A DNA stretch of 64,000 nucleotides from Termitomyces sp. T153 (GCA_018296165.2 JACKQL020000057.1:186001-250000), one strand, 5' to 3'; shown: positions 43,900-58,377, counted from the stretch's first letter. Numbers and translations: made by a program. The notes: generated by a model not told the origin, from the sequence alone.

Positions 43900-45332
43900 C
43901 TACGAAGATCCAACGTCCTCAACCTTCTGCTCTTCTTGTTCTGCGCCTTCGCCGATTCCAGATGCACCAATGACGTAGCGCAGAACGTCACTCAGAGTGA
44001 TAATTCCTAAGAGCCGTCCTTTTTTACCACCCTTCTTTTCTTCCTCCTGAGTAGAATATTAACTCGGAGTAGGAGCAAGACATGGGATAAAATGTACCTC
44101 GCCCTCGACGACGACAAGACGATGTACGCGCCGTTTTTTAATCAGTTGGAGTAACGTACCCAGGGAATCCGACGCTGTACAAATGACAACGCCTGGAAAA
44201 TCCGGAGAGCGTTGTTTCAAAGCCTCCGAAATAGTGAGGTCGAGTGATTGATAAGCGCCTAGACGCACAAGGGTCTACATTGTATCAGCATCACGAGATA
44301 GATAGCTCTGTACATTAAGAGACTTACCATGACATCAACAGTCTCATAAAGGTTGACAACCACACCCTCTTCATCAATAATAGGAACGGCAGAGATGGAT
44401 CGTTCTGAAAACATATGGACAACATCGAAAACGGGGGTGTTTAAGCTTGCAGTGGCTATCGGGTAGTATGGTTTGCGTCCTTCTGGGACATTCTCTAGGG
44501 ACAAGGCATGAACATATGTTCCAATCTTAAGTTTGCGTAACGATAAATGCAGTTGTTGTAGCTCTTTGTGGCACTATGAAAATGACATCAACATGAGAAC
44601 ACCAAAAAAGACAATCAGTTCCTGACGGACATTGATTGATATGAACTTGAGAAGACGGTACTGTGTAAGTACCGAAACAATGACCTCGTGGCCGGTTTCA
44701 GTGTCACTGTCCAGAAGTGGAAGGCGACGGGCATGTGTTTGTATCAGGAGCTTAGCAGCATCGTAAAGAGTGCTGGATGGATGTTCTCTTAGAAGCGGAG
44801 GAGTAGCAACTCCAAGTTTTCTCTCGATGTCTGTGATTGATGAATCACCCAAGGTAATTTGGTAGACAACGAACATGATCTACCTCGCAAGGCCTCGAGT
44901 CGGAGAGTTTCCACATCAGCGCTTGCAGTATCATAGTTTGCCGTGTGATAATAATATTGGATGAGATGTATGATATCCAAGACGGTGAGCATGCCGGCGA
45001 ACTTGGACTTTTCGCTGTTCCACAGAGGCGCGGAAACAACGCCTGAACGAGTTGTGAGTTCGCTCAAGAAAGCGAAGAGATCACGGACCATTGAGCAGGA
45101 GGCACTGCAGGGCTTTCTTGACATTCAACTTTGTATCGAGAACAATCAATCTGAAGCTGACAGGAAAGGCATCATAGGCTGTGTGAGCTTTGAGAAAGAA
45201 GCGGATTGCGTTGAGGGCAGCATCGTGGGACTCCTGCGATGAATAGAGAGGTAGATGGGAACCTGCGCGGCGTCTTGTGGAGCCTCTACGACGAACGGCC
45301 TTGGGGGAATTGCTGGGAGAGAGCGTCGCCAT
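43900..45332 (-). CDS. SNF4: AMPK/SNF1 kinase gamma subunit (CBS-domain protein)
   Basis: Energy-sensing nucleotide-binding subunit of the SNF1 kinase. It starts MATLSPSNSPKAVRRRGS. Four CBS repeats in order: YDAFPVSFRLIVLDTKLNVK..VVSAPLWNSEKSKFAGMLTV, RLPLLDSDTETGHEVIVSVL, ISAVPIIDEEGVVVNLYETV, HRLVVVEGE..RLLGIITLSDVLRY. The Asp of LSDVLRY corresponds to the nucleotide-binding Asp of CBS4. Helix HDAALNAIRFFLKAHTAYD is the pre-CBS segment. Several introns with good phases. It is divergent from the Ssh4-like gene with 107 bases between ATGs. Confidence 0.93.
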
Positions 45333-45439
45333 CGATAATGCTGAGATTACCTTGAATTCATTTGTCTCTGTGGTCGGAAGAAGCCGAAGCCGTTGCCTCA
45401 ATCCGCTGAGTACTGAGTGACCGGTAGTTACTGCCCACC

Positions 45440-47297
45440 ATGTCCTCCTTCCTCCACGACCCCCGCAACCCGCAGCACGACCCCTACGGCGGCCAGGTCG
45501 GCTCACAGCAGCCAGACGCTCTTCTCGTCCTCCTCCCCCTTCTCATCGTCCTCTCCACTTTCCTGTTTCTTCTCCTAGTTTTTCTGATCTGCGTGCTTCT
45601 TATCCGCCGCAGAAGGGGAATTTCCCTTAATGATCGCGATGGTCCTGTTGACATGAGTAGGGAAGAGCTCGTCGAGGGCGATGGTGGCTTTGAAGGTGTC
45701 GAGTCCCGTTGGCTTGAAGGTGTCTCTGAACCTACCAGGCGGGAGTATAACCGTGCCAAAGGTACACGCTGCATTTTTTTACTTCCTCGCTATTCTTCTC
45801 ACTATCGCTGCAGACTATCAGCTCCAATACCCACCAAACTCCCTACCTACGGACATCACGCTTTCACAGTTCCTCTCGATTCAAGAGAAAGGCGTTTCAG
45901 CTTGGTCGTTCGAGCCGGATTATGAAACCGTCAACTCGTTGTTGGTTCATGCTCGCACCGAAATCACTTTCCTTCCTGACCCCGCTTCTTCTTCATGTGT
46001 TCAATCAAATCTACCGCTGCCTAAATTGAACGAAGTCTACTACTGGGAAGTCAAGATGTTTGACCTTCCGGAAGGGACAACCGTGTCTGTCGGTCTAGCT
46101 ACCAAGCCCTATCCTGCGTTTCGTCTGCCTGGCCTGAGCAGGTACTCTGTGGCCTATCATTCAAATGGCGACAAGTCCCACAACTATCCTTTCAATACCG
46201 CTCCCTTTGGACCCGTTCTCAAAGAAGGTGATGTTTTGGGTGTTGGCTATCGACCTCGCACTGGTACCGTCTTCTTTACACGCAACGGGCGTAAGATGGA
46301 AGATGCATTTGTCGGTCTCAGCAGATGGAACCTTTTTCCCACAATTGGTGCTGATGGTCCATGCAGTGTCCATGTCAACCTCGGCCAGGCCGGCTTTGTA
46401 TTTATTGAGGCAAATGTGAAGAAGTGGGGCTTGGCGCCGAGCGTGGGCACGCTTGCACCGCCGCCGGCGTATGGCAGCGAGCGTGGAAGTATTTTGCTCG
46501 ATGTTGGCGGTCGCGTGCGAACGAACGCAGAAGGGACACCGCAGAGCACGTCGTCGCCACCACACCGCAATCATCGCTTTCGACGTGTTAAGAACCCGGG
46601 AAGTTCTCCCCTGCGATCCACATACTTGAGTGCTCCTTCACCGCTTACACCGCCTCCTCCCATCACACCAATTGATGAAGAGTCTGATGACGACAGTCCC
46701 TCTCCGACCGCAGGACCATCGAGAGTTGCACGTTTCTTTGGGGCAGGGCCGCCCGAGGGATATCAAAGGCTCAACATAAATCTCCCCGCTGCTGAGGACG
46801 ATGCGGACGACCCTGTGTCCGACCGCAACTCACCTTCACAATCATCCAGATCTCTCTCCCCAGTCCGTGCATCCTCAGGTGCGATTAACCCATTCACGAC
46901 GCATCGGCGCCAACGTTCACTCACATGCACGATGCCAGGCGCGGCTGAGCTGACAGTCACGATCCACCCGCCACCCGATTCGCCCATGAGCCCGATCCTG
47001 AACCCGCCCACCCCAAACAATCGTGATATTCGCCTGCAATCGTTTTCCCGGAATGGGCGGGGCTCCCAGCGCCGGGCCGAAGACGTTGCTCCATTAGAGG
47101 ATCAACTTGGTCCTGTCGCGCGACTGAGTCGACGTGATCCGCCGGCGTATTCCCCCCTCGATGCATTCACGTACGCAGACGGCGTCCACATCGATCTCCC
47201 TGCTGAAGTGATTGCCGCTGCTCTCGAGGGCAATTCTGTGCCGGCGGGTTCCGTTGGACGAATGAACTCGTCGGAACGACAAAGTCACAGGCGCTGA
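45440..47297 (+). CDS. Ssh4/Ear1-like SPRY-domain membrane adaptor of Rsp5-type ubiquitin ligase
   Basis: Likely sorts membrane proteins for ubiquitination in endosomes/vacuole. Two exons (45440-45761 and 45814-47297) give 601 residues. A single membrane helix lies at ~28-52 (LLVLLPLLIVLSTFLFLLLV). The SPRY domain (~165-320) has YYWEVKMFDLPEGTTVSVGL, YRPRTGTVFFTRNG and HVNLGQAGFVFIEANVKKWG. A PPxY motif, DPPAYSPL, lies in the Ser/Pro-rich C-terminal tail, matching how Ssh4 and Ear1 bind Rsp5. Topology and motif order match the family. Confidence 0.9.
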
Positions 47298-47625
47298 GAC
47301 TCAATTGGAAGGGGAATGTAATTCTATGGTTCGTTCCGCTTCTTTAAGCTGTCGAACAAGAACTTGACTGACATCTGACAGTACTTTTTTTTTGGAAAGT
47401 GCCATTTTGCCTCACGTTTTGTATTACATCTATGCTCTATCACTCTAGTAGACGCACTTCTTTTTCGCTCGTGGAACGGAGGTGGCGCTGTTAATTAATC
47501 ATCTCACGAGCACTCACCATCTCTCCTTGTCACAATCTATTGGAATACAACTTAAGCCTGTCGTTGTTGTTTGTCGTATTATATGGTTATCTATGGACTG
47601 AACACGGGTTTTCTAGTCTATTTAT
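47298..47625. other. Convergent intergenic 3' flanks
   Basis: 328 bases between the Ssh4-like stop and the stop of the next minus-strand gene. AT-rich, no features recognised. Confidence 0.45.
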
Positions 47626-48703
47626 CTAAGCTTCAGAATCTTGGAGTTGCTCGGCAGTGCCACGAAGATGAATGAACTAGTACCAAGTGTCAATATTTCT
47701 CGCTCATCCGATTGGAAAATCAGACTTACCCGCTGCTCCTCGGTTAGCATTTCTTGGTTGAGCCGGCGAGTAAGATGCTCCATGTGCACAAGCAAGGTCT
47801 TCAAGGACGATCAACGATAGGATAAAAATACAGCATTATCTCTCACCCTAATTGACTGGCTACTCATGCCACGAGTAGAAGTCGTAGGACGCTCCAAACG
47901 CGCGGGTTCGCAGCCAACGAGGCTAAGTTGCTGGTGGAGGTAGGTAACATAGTACTCTAGACATTCGAGATAGTGCCTCTTTTTTTCGTGGGATGAGATG
48001 ACATCACTAGAAGGATTGATTAGCGGGGATTTGGGCATGGGGGGACTGGGGCGTACGGGTCTGTTGGCTCGAAACCGATGGTCTGAGCCATGGCGCGGCG
48101 GCGAGCTTTACGGGCTGGTTCGCTCTTGGGTTCTGAGGACTGAACCATGAGTGATGGAGGACGAGTGCCGATCGACAGCTCTGTGAGCATTGCGCTGGGT
48201 GTAGGAAACGTGGTGGGAGGGCGCCGGGTGGCGCCAGGCTCTCTGCCGGACATTAATTTGTACGGTTCGCAAAGAGAAGGCGGCAGTGTCGGTGGAGATA
48301 TTTGAGGTTGATTGAGAGGCGCCTCGTGAGTTTCCATGGGTGCAGTGTAATAAGCGCCGGGGCACTGAGAGATCAAGAGAGATGAGGCTTGTCCAGACAA
48401 GGGAGCCGGAGCATGAAGCGGTAGTTCAGAGCTCTGAGGAGGCAATCTGGCAGATACATGACCGGCCAACTGCACGGGATCGTAAGAGGCATCATAGTTA
48501 GAACCAGCGGATTGCCAGTTAGAGTGCGAGTTATCAACAGGTGAGTAGATCGGATAGTAATGAGGGCTGGTATCTGAGGCTGTAGTATATGAAGGCTAGG
48601 GATAACATGTAGATGTGGTCGAAAAAACACACACAACACTTACGACAGGGTAATCGCTTTCAGAGGCGCCGACTGGATTGTAGACGGGAGGTACAAAGGC
48701 CAT
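47626..48703 (-). CDS. Uncharacterised protein with a C-terminal helical region
   Basis: It starts MAFVPPVYNPVGASESDYPV at 48703. The middle is Pro/Ser-rich and disordered (HAPAPLSGQASSLLISQCPG). The C-terminal part is helical: SHEKKRHYLECLEYYVTYLH, MSSQSIRTLLVHMEHLTRRL, ending RGTAEQLQDSEA. Several introns. The HEKKRHYLECLE..YVxYLHxQL pattern looks conserved-helical, possibly a dimerisation or bZIP-like region without a clear basic domain. No family assigned. A TATAAAT sequence on its strand lies at 48732-48738. Confidence 0.68.
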
Positions 48704-49463
48704 CGTGCAGAGGACGGGGAGGCCACGAAGAATTTATATGTATAAAATGGGGTGACGACCGGCAGGGGGGAGATGACTAGGCCGCAATTATTACATGTAC
48801 AGAGACAGAGAACGCAGGGGGAAATTGTGGCAGGTGATTGTGTAATACGTCGAGGCTGATCTGAAAGGCGCCTTCGAAACGTCTAATCGAGAAATGAGAT
48901 CGATAAGAGATCTGGTCGGGCAGCAGAGGCGAAAGGGAATTTGGAGGGAATTTGTAGGAATTTTGGGAGGATATGTTGGCCGAGAACAGCGTTGCTGATG
49001 GGTGTGGCGGGGACGGGAGGACATGGAGTAAGGCGGCGCAGGGCAAAATGCGGCAGATCTGGAGAGGAGATGGCTCCCACGGTCTGTACGCAGGAAGACA
49101 CAGGAAGAGCTGGGAGAAGAGGTCGTCGCACAAGCCATGTCCAACGGTCACAGGTGGGCCAGTGACCAGGCACGTCACCCATCCTGCTCTCCGTTGGCCA
49201 CAACATGCTTGCTCAACGATGGGATGCGCTGCAGGGTCTCTGCACAGATGCTTTGTTCCCTGCACGATAGCCCATTCTGACTCGGCGAGAACATACTGAA
49301 GGTTCGCGGGGGGCATTACAGCCAAATGCGGAAGCGAACAACCTCGCAGCCGCGATAGGCTCCGAGACAAGATCTACACAGATACAGCCGGGCGCAGATC
49401 TTGCTCGGCCTTCTAGCGCAATCCGGCTTCTATAATAACCCTCCACATCCACTCATCTCTCCA
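48704..49463. promoter_or_regulatory. Long divergent promoter region
   Basis: 760 bases between two opposed uncharacterised genes. TATAAAT for the minus gene at 48732-48738 and TATAATA for the plus gene at 49431-49437. No coding potential was recognised in between. Confidence 0.45.
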
Positions 49464-50389
49464 ATGGCGTCCCCACTCACCAACTTCAACTACTCCTACT
49501 CTGACCTCGACCTCCACTATCCCTCTTCTCCCTCCGACGACTCCAACTCCAGCATCGACCTCTCCACCAACCCATGTCCTGCATACTCTGCAGAGCCCTA
49601 TGCAGAGCCGCCCCCCTACCAAGATGCCCCGTCTTCCGAGAGACCTCGTCGTGCCTCCACTGCCGCCAGACTTGCCATCGCTCATCCGTATGCGCGTCTC
49701 TATGCCAAGAAGGAAGAGGTCAAGCGCCGAAAAATCTGGAATCACGCTCTCGAAAAGTCCCTCTTTACTCCCTACGAAATGTATGTATACCTCCCTTTAA
49801 GCTTGCAGGTTCCTGACTGGCGCATAGTTCTACCATCGGCGCCCCTCAACGCAGAACAATCTACATCGCTAGTCTCGAAGCTCACATTGACAAACTCCAT
49901 GCACAGTTACTCGAGTTTGTCGATCTTCTTCAATTGTTTTTGCATCATAGATTTACCTCCAACTAGGATCGGCTATTGGCCAATACCCATGGAAGAGCTT
50001 AAACCGTACCACGGTTTGAATTCCAAGACAGCAAAGGTGCTTCGATAACCCCATTCAACACTTGATCGTGTCTAATATCAGTTTCAGAGTATCGTTTCTG
50101 GTCTCCAACACGACGCCTCGGTTGCTCGTCTCAAAATGCTCGAGCTAGAGCGAGCCGTACGTATCTTACTCAATGGTCAGTATGTCTGTTAACGTCACTC
50201 CATCAGAACAAAAGCCTCAGTGATTCTCTACGGCTTGAGGCCCCAAATGCGTACAACTATCCGGACCTATCACCATACTCTGGGACAGCGCCACACTTGT
50301 CTGCAACGACTACCCCACAACCATTGACATACCCTGTGAACATAACAGAGGCGGGCAAGCATTCCATTCCTCCACATTTCTCGTCATAA
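49464..50389 (+). CDS. Uncharacterised protein with a coiled-coil region
   Basis: Five exons starting MASPLTNFNYSYSDLDLHYP. The N-terminal part is Ser/Pro/Tyr-rich and holds AEPPPYQD. A basic block, YARLYAKKEEVKRRKIWNHA, is followed by LEKSLFTPYEISTIGAPQRR and IYIASLEAHIDKLHAQLLE, a coiled coil. It continues PMEELKPYHGLNSKTAKSIV, then RLKMLELERANKSLSDSLR. The arrangement (basic stretch, then leucine-spaced helix) recalls a bZIP-type protein, but the spacing is not a clear match. It ends KHSIPPHFSS. Confidence 0.7.
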
Positions 50390-50482
50390 ATCTGATCGTC
50401 CAAATGTCAAATATTATAATTACTCACACGTATCGTCTTAATATTAGTACAAACAACGAGTTTCAATATAACAAAATGTACA

Positions 50483-52334
<1,852 letters not shown>

Positions 52335-52451
52335 GGTCAGAAACGTAACAAGTAGGTCTTGTAAAGCAAATCAGAGACTAACGAGGAGATTACCCAAAAT
52401 AATTTGCAACTTCAGAATATCTCTGAATTATGTAAGCAATAGATCACAACC

Positions 52452-53429
52452 GTGATGGGACGCATTTTGACTACAGTACCCATGCTTACTTCTGCCAAAG
52501 TTCGTAAGGCAAACCAAGTAATTCTAATCTTGCTCAAAGGAATATTTGTACTGACGATTTCCCAGGCTTCTGCAAGACAGCTTTTCCAATGCGCTTCAGA
52601 AGGATTGAACACGACGTTAGTCAAATCCCTGGTCCTCGACGCGCGTTATACTCAAAGATCTTTACAAGTCACCATATCCGGGTGCTTCTGTCTACAGAAC
52701 TCGGACAGGCAGACAGAGACTCTATTTGGACATTGTTCGAAACTAACATGTTTGTTCTGTAGGCAAACGAGTAATATCTGATCGGTTACTATACGCGTTT
52801 TCACAATCACTCAGTTATAGCCAGTCTTCTTTCGGATGGAATCCTTCAAGTAAACAAGACGAGCTTTTTCACTCTTTGTCACGTTTCATCTTAATCGACA
52901 TCGACGGCAAATTAGCGGCATTCTCGACGTTCCGCTTCGAGGTCGAGGAGGATGAAAACGTCATCTACTGGTGAATATCTTTTGTACATCAGCATACTTT
53001 CTCTGCTGACTGGAAATGAAAGCTATGAATTACAAATTCAATCAGCTTACCGGCGTAAAGGTCTAGGAAAGATGCTGATGCAAATATTGGAAAAGATAGG
53101 AGCTGCGTGGGGTATGGAGAAGGTCATGCTTACAGTCTTCAAAGGTTGGGCCTTGTCCACTTCCTTGCCACCTGATATCTCAGTGCCCCAAATAGCCAAT
53201 CAGAATGCAATCAAGTTTTATCGGACCGCTGGGTGGGTTCTGATTCCTAGTATTTCCAGCTGCGATATTTGTTAATTTTGCTTTTTTTTTTGGCTTTTTT
53301 AGGTTTACGGAGGATGAATCATGTCCAGGATATGTGGAGGAGGGAGATGATCCAAATACCGTTGAAGATGTAGATTACAAGATTCTTTCTAAGAAATTGT
53401 CAAGTAGAATCTCGAGCTCGCGACCATAG
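52452..53429 (+). CDS. NAA40: N-alpha-acetyltransferase 40 (NatD) with an apparent frameshift
   Basis: Acetylates the N-termini of histones H4 and H2A. Visible parts: SAKVRKANQASARQLFQCAS, LDARYTQRSLQVTIS, then in a shifted frame VLLSTELGQADRDSIWTLFE, YSQSSFGWNPSSKQDELFH, ILIDIDGKLAAFSTFRFEVE, YELQIQSAYRRKGLGKMLMQ (acetyl-CoA binding RRKGLGK), NQNAIKFYRTAGFTEDESCP. The ending VEDVDYKILSKKL is NatD-like. Joining the first two blocks needs one extra G in the GGG run at 52680-52682; no GT-AG intron fits there. This could be an assembly error, an unusual splice or a damaged copy. The start could also be 52479. Confidence 0.82.
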
Positions 53430-53542
53430 AAATCCAAGTTTCTGTTTTAGGTCACGCGTTATTTGTGTCTGATGCTCCGATGCTTCTCTTTCTAACAGAC
53501 TCTCCCGAACATTCCGCTCCAGCAAGAGAACTAGATTCCCCA

Positions 53543-54002
53543 ATGCTAACCTCTACCTCACTACGCGCACTGCGCGTGGCTGCTCCTCGATTCAGAGGCA
53601 CGAGATTCGCTTCACATGAGGCACCTCCTTACAATGAGCCTTCTGGCTACCTGTTCGGCGAAAAGGTTCTTCTTTTTACTCATTCCCTATACAGGCTTAT
53701 CCCTATCCTGTCTTCATGACAGCCTCCGCCACCTGGTCAAAAACGAGTGAAGGAAGACTGGGAAAATATTTGGTACATTGGGATGTATGGGTCTATGCTT
53801 TTTGCTGCAGTGATGCTTTACTATAAACCGGACACAAGGTGCGCATGTTCTGTCTTCATAATACACTGTTCAGGTCTGATTTTTTGCCTTGTTATGTAGC
53901 ATACAGACGTGGGCTTTGGCTGAGGCCAAGCGGCGGATGGAAGAACGAGGAGAGAAGTACAAATATGAACCGTCGGCACCCCCACCTCCCCTTACGTCCT
54001 AA
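53543..54002 (+). CDS. Complex I subunit NDUFB11 (ESSS) homologue
   Basis: Accessory membrane subunit of mitochondrial complex I. Three exons (53543-53665, 53723-53838, 53900-54002) give 113 residues. The start MLTSTSLRALRVAAPRFRGT is a basic mitochondrial presequence. HEAPPYNEPSGYLFGEKPPP, then KEDWENIWYIGMYGSMLFA (a membrane helix), then TWALAEAKRRMEERGEKY match the family. The ATG at 53543 is preferred over the upstream in-frame start because the presequence fits. Confidence 0.87.
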
Positions 54003-54146
54003 ACATGATATTGACCTACTTGGCCATCGGAGAAAAAACAGCATTCTGTCTAAGCACTCTGTCTATCTGATCTAAGTCAAAAAAAAAACACGATTAAGAT
54101 GTCCAAATGTGAGATTACGAAGTCGCAAAAGCCCAATGGCTATGTT

Positions 54147-54883
54147 TTATAGGGTTGAGTTATATGCTTCCTCTGTCAACAAGTCGTTGACCTGGTATCA
54201 TCGTCAGGTCGGTAAATAACACAATTTAAGCAGGGAGCATACCTCCTCAGGATTGGAAAGTTTAATTTTGCAAAGCCAGCCTATGTACAATTAGGACTTA
54301 GTATCCATGAAAAAGACGACTCTGAGGGGCTCACCCCTGTCCTGAGTTGACTTGTTCAAGAGGCCTGGCTCTTCGGTCAAAGCTTCGTTGACTTCTGTGA
54401 TTGTCCCTGACACTGGAGCATACTAGGAAAAAGTTATAAAACGTCAATGAAACATCATATGTTGAGATAATTAGTACGCACGATATCCGAGGCAGCCTTC
54501 ACACTCTCTACGGCACCGATGGTTTCTGCGACAAGGGCCGTCTCAGCCTCAGAGGATTTTCATCAATACATGTACGAACCGCCTTTTGTTATCACGTCAC
54601 CAGGTGGTTTGAGTTCGACGAAAACTACATCTCCGAGTGTTGATTGAGCATGGTCCGTAATATGAACTGTCCCGAGTCCCGTGGCATCATCGAAAACAAG
54701 TATTTCATGGTCCTCAGTGAATTTTTTAGCTGGAAAGATTGAGAAAACTCTCAAAAATGGCTGGTCATTGTACGTACTGACGAGGGTTCGAATAAGTTGG
54801 TGCTGGTAGCCAGAACGAGCCGACCGAAGAGGACGTGCAGTCAATGGACGCGCGTGAGAGGCTACTCGTAAAAGCCGTTGCAT
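54147..54883 (-). CDS. Glycine cleavage system H protein
   Basis: Mitochondrial lipoyl carrier of the glycine decarboxylase complex. It starts MQRLLRVASHARPLTARPLR, a presequence. The family core is AKKFTEDHEILVFDDATGLG, then HITDHAQSTLGDVVFVELKP. The lipoyl Lys is in GAVESVKAASDI (about 54500). YAPVSGTITEVNEALTEEPG and NDLLTEEAYN end it. The common HEW of the family reads HEI here. Five exons with good GT-AG introns. Confidence 0.93.
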
Positions 54884-55138
54884 TCTGTGTCCAGATTCAA
54901 GAGAAAGTAAGGAAGAGACTGAGGCGTGAATGACAACTTAAAAACTCGTTCGAGCAAAAGGAACTCCGTTTCCGGTCTGCTTTCGTACCCACAAAAGGAA
55001 AATACATATTTCTGTTTATTAAAGATGCTGAGGGATATAACTACTGGATCGACTTTTATATCATATGTTGAGAGTTGGGGTACATTAGGCACATGTAAAT
55101 TGAGTATATAGTAGCGATACAAATTTGTGGGTTACTCT

Positions 55139-57178
55139 CTACTGGAGGATTTTAGTGATGACACCCGTACCAACTGAAGGGGAGGAATTAGCGGCAGTCA
55201 ACAAGACGGTGGAAAGAATACTTACTAGTCCTACCACCTTCCCGAAGAGTGAAGCTATACACAATAAGTGAGAATGCGTTTGTGTCATGAACAAACAATT
55301 CTTACCGTCCTCCAACTTCAGCAGCAACATCGAAAAACAGATCGCACACAAGGTCTACGTTATCGCCAGGCATAACCTACCGCATGTCAGTGGTTTGACA
55401 TAAAGCCATAAGAAACAGCCTTACCATTTTCTCGGCAGCATCGGGGGTACCTTCAGGGAATGAGAGCGTCACTGTTATATCTGCCGTGCGGAGGTAAAGC
55501 TGGGGACGATAATTGGCCATAAATGGGGTATAGCGACCGCCTGTACGGAAACTGAGTATTGTAACGGATGATGAAGGAAATCCTGTTACCTTCGTCTTTT
55601 GTGAGAATCTTAGAAAAGGGAAATGGATTTCAATGATATAGTTATAGTAAAAATGTCTTGCGTACGTAGACTTGAGCTTCAAACTTCTTGACCGCTTTGA
55701 TTGAACCTGGGGCAACGATGACATGGCCACGGCGAAGTTGCTCGCGTTTGACACCGCGAAGCAGAGCACCCATGTTGTCACCAGCCTCAGCCTTTCGTGA
55801 CATTAGGACGATGACGAACAGATAAGCGAGGCTTTACCCACCCGATCGAGTTCCTTGTGGAACATCTCTATTGGATTGAAATGAACATACTTGATCAAGT
55901 CGTGGTATCATGACTGACCAATGCCAGTAAGGGTAGTCTTGAAGGAGCTCCCAAGTCCAATGACTTCCACATCATCACCTTTGAATGCAATGCCACGCTC
56001 GACCTAAGTGGCGGTTATTCACCTTCAACCACAGAGCAAGATTACAGATTACATACACGCCCAGTTGCGACAGTTCCGCGTCCAGAAATTGAGAAAACAT
56101 CTGGAAAATGAAGCTCGAAGTTAACAACTATGGAACACCACAAGTCTGACCTTCAACAGCCAGAAGGAAAGGTTTGTCCAGGTCACCTTTTTGTTAATTC
56201 AATAGGATCCAAGCGAACCAATCATTCTCAACTTACGAGGAGGAAGATCAAGCCATGTGTCACAGGCATTCAAGAGTTCGAGCACCTTCTCGGAACCAAT
56301 CTTGTCATCCCGGCCTTCCAATGCCGCCAAAGCAGAACCCATGACGATAGGTGTGTTTTCGCCGTCGAAGTTGTAGGTCGAAAGAAGGTCACGCATTTCC
56401 ATGTCCACTAGTTCCAACATTTCCGGATCCGAGATTTGGTCTACTTTGTTAATGAAGACAACCAACTTTTTGACGCCAACTTGACGAGCAAGGAGTAGAT
56501 GTTCACGAGTTTGCGGCATTTGACCGTCGGTTGCTGAAACGACGATGATAGCCCCATCCATTTGGGCAGCACCAGTAATCATGTTCTTAATATCTGCAAC
56601 ATATGAGTCGTTACGCAGAAAACGGGAACAGAAGGATTACAATCAGCATGTCCAGGACAATCAATATGACCATAGTGGCGAGCACTAGTCTCGTATTCGA
56701 CGTGAGACGAATTGATGGTAATACCACGAGCTTTTTCTTCAGGGGCCCTGTCGATCTGACTGTAGTCGGTGAACTTGGCTCCACCTTGTTGTGCCATGAC
56801 CTTAGTAATGGCAGCAGTCAAAGTAGTTTTCCCGTGGTCGACGTGTCCTGTTTTTCAAGTTGAGGTAGGTATTGTCAAATTGCACGAAATGACCAACCTA
56901 TTGTACCGATATTCATGTGAGGTTTGGCGCGGGAAAAAGCCTCTGCGTACCCTCTGCGAGCCCCTGCGAGCGCTTTCGAATAATAAGGACACATAACACG
57001 GAGAAAACACGTCGAATCGTACCTGTGTTGTAGGACAGCAAAGGTTTCCAGAGATGGCGTTGGCAGGCTTTAAACGAAACTTGATACGATAGTAAGAATC
57101 AACAGATACATTAAACAATAACAATGTACCACTTGTCAGGCCATTACAGACAGCCTTGGAGGTTGCCCAGGACATCAT
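55139..57178 (-). CDS. TUF1: Mitochondrial elongation factor Tu
   Basis: Delivers aminoacyl-tRNA on mitochondrial ribosomes. The presequence exon reads [13 protein letters not shown] (ATG 57175 or 57178). G1 is [16 protein letters not shown], switch [20 protein letters not shown]3 DCPGHAD, G4 INKVDQI. Domain 2-3 blocks include [28 protein letters not shown], and a C-terminal [20 protein letters not shown]. Many short introns. The start is about 118 bases from the divergent PEX14 start. Confidence 0.94.
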
Positions 57179-57296
57179 TTTGGACGAGGTCGAACAAAAC
57201 TGCCAGGCCAAATTTTGTTCCACACATGTCACGCACGGCATTTCCCGAGACCATGATGAATTAACCAAACGGGGCTACAAGACGCATTTCTCTCAA

Positions 57297-58377
57297 ATGT
57301 CATCTCCGGACCGTCAAGAATTAGTTCAGAACGCGGTCGCATTTTTAGCTGACCCCAAGGTGAGAAGGTCTTTTGTATGATCAGGTCTCTGCTTAAATAA
57401 CTTGAATTTCAAAGACTCAGGCGTCTCCGTTGGCTCAACGGATCCAATTCCTTGAGGCAAAGGGACTGAACCCCCAGGAAATTGACACAGCTCTCAAGCA
57501 GGCGACGTCGAACAATTCTGGCCCATCCTATCAACAGAACTACCCTCCAGGGTATGGTGCATATCACCTCGGAGCGCCTCCTTCTCAGCTTTGGGACTGG
57601 CGAGATTATTTTGTACCGGCCAATTTCGTGAACCGAAAAACACATGCTCATCTGTGTTTTCCTAGATAACTGCTATAATATCTGGCTCCTTTGCCTATGG
57701 CGCGTTTGCGTTGTTTAAAGCATGTCTTCAGTTCTTCAATAACAGACAATCAGACCATGTACTGAATCCATTTTAGAAACATCTACTCCCACATCTACAA
57801 CCGCCTACCTCTACGGCCTACGAAGAAGATCGTGAAGCGCTCAATGCACAATTTGATGCAGCAGAGGCGCTTCTGAAAGAGATACAATCAGAGTCGGCAG
57901 CTGTCCGAAAAGCAGTAGAAGAACAAAAAGAGGTCATTGACAGAACCACGGCAAACGTTGAAACAGTGGTCGTGGAGATGCGTGAAGCACAGCACAAAAC
58001 GCGCGACGAAATGCGAGAAATACGCGATGAAGTCAATAACATACGTGAAATGTTACCTAAAGTATTTCAGTCCATTTTATGACTTGATTTCTTGTTAACA
58101 AGTGCAATAGATGATCAACAAGAACAAGGAGAGTCAAACGCAATCTCTCTCCGAGTTGCAACAGGAATTGAAATCTTTGAAGGCATTGCTGCTAAGTCGG
58201 GGGCCAAGCAGCATTCCTTCATCCCCATTGCCTGCGTTGGGCAGACCTTCGATTCCGGCATGGCAATTGGCTGGTACCTCCTCTCAAAACGGAATTGAAA
58301 CGTCATCTTCTACACCATCCATACCTGTCGGTGACGTTAAGGAGAAAGAGCCGGAACCTGCGGATAACTCTCCGTGA
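57297..58377 (+). CDS. PEX14: Peroxin-14
   Basis: Peroxisomal membrane docking factor for PTS receptors. It starts MSSPDRQELVQNAVAFLADP; the N-terminal PEX14 domain includes SPLAQRIQFLEAKGLNPQEI. A hydrophobic segment, AIISGSFAYGAFALF, follows DWRDYF. The coiled coil contains REALNAQFDAAEALLKEIQS. One intron appears to use a GC donor (AAA|GCATGT at about 57719), since no GT donor keeps frame into KHLLPHLQPPTS. It ends KEPEPADNSP. Confidence 0.92.
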
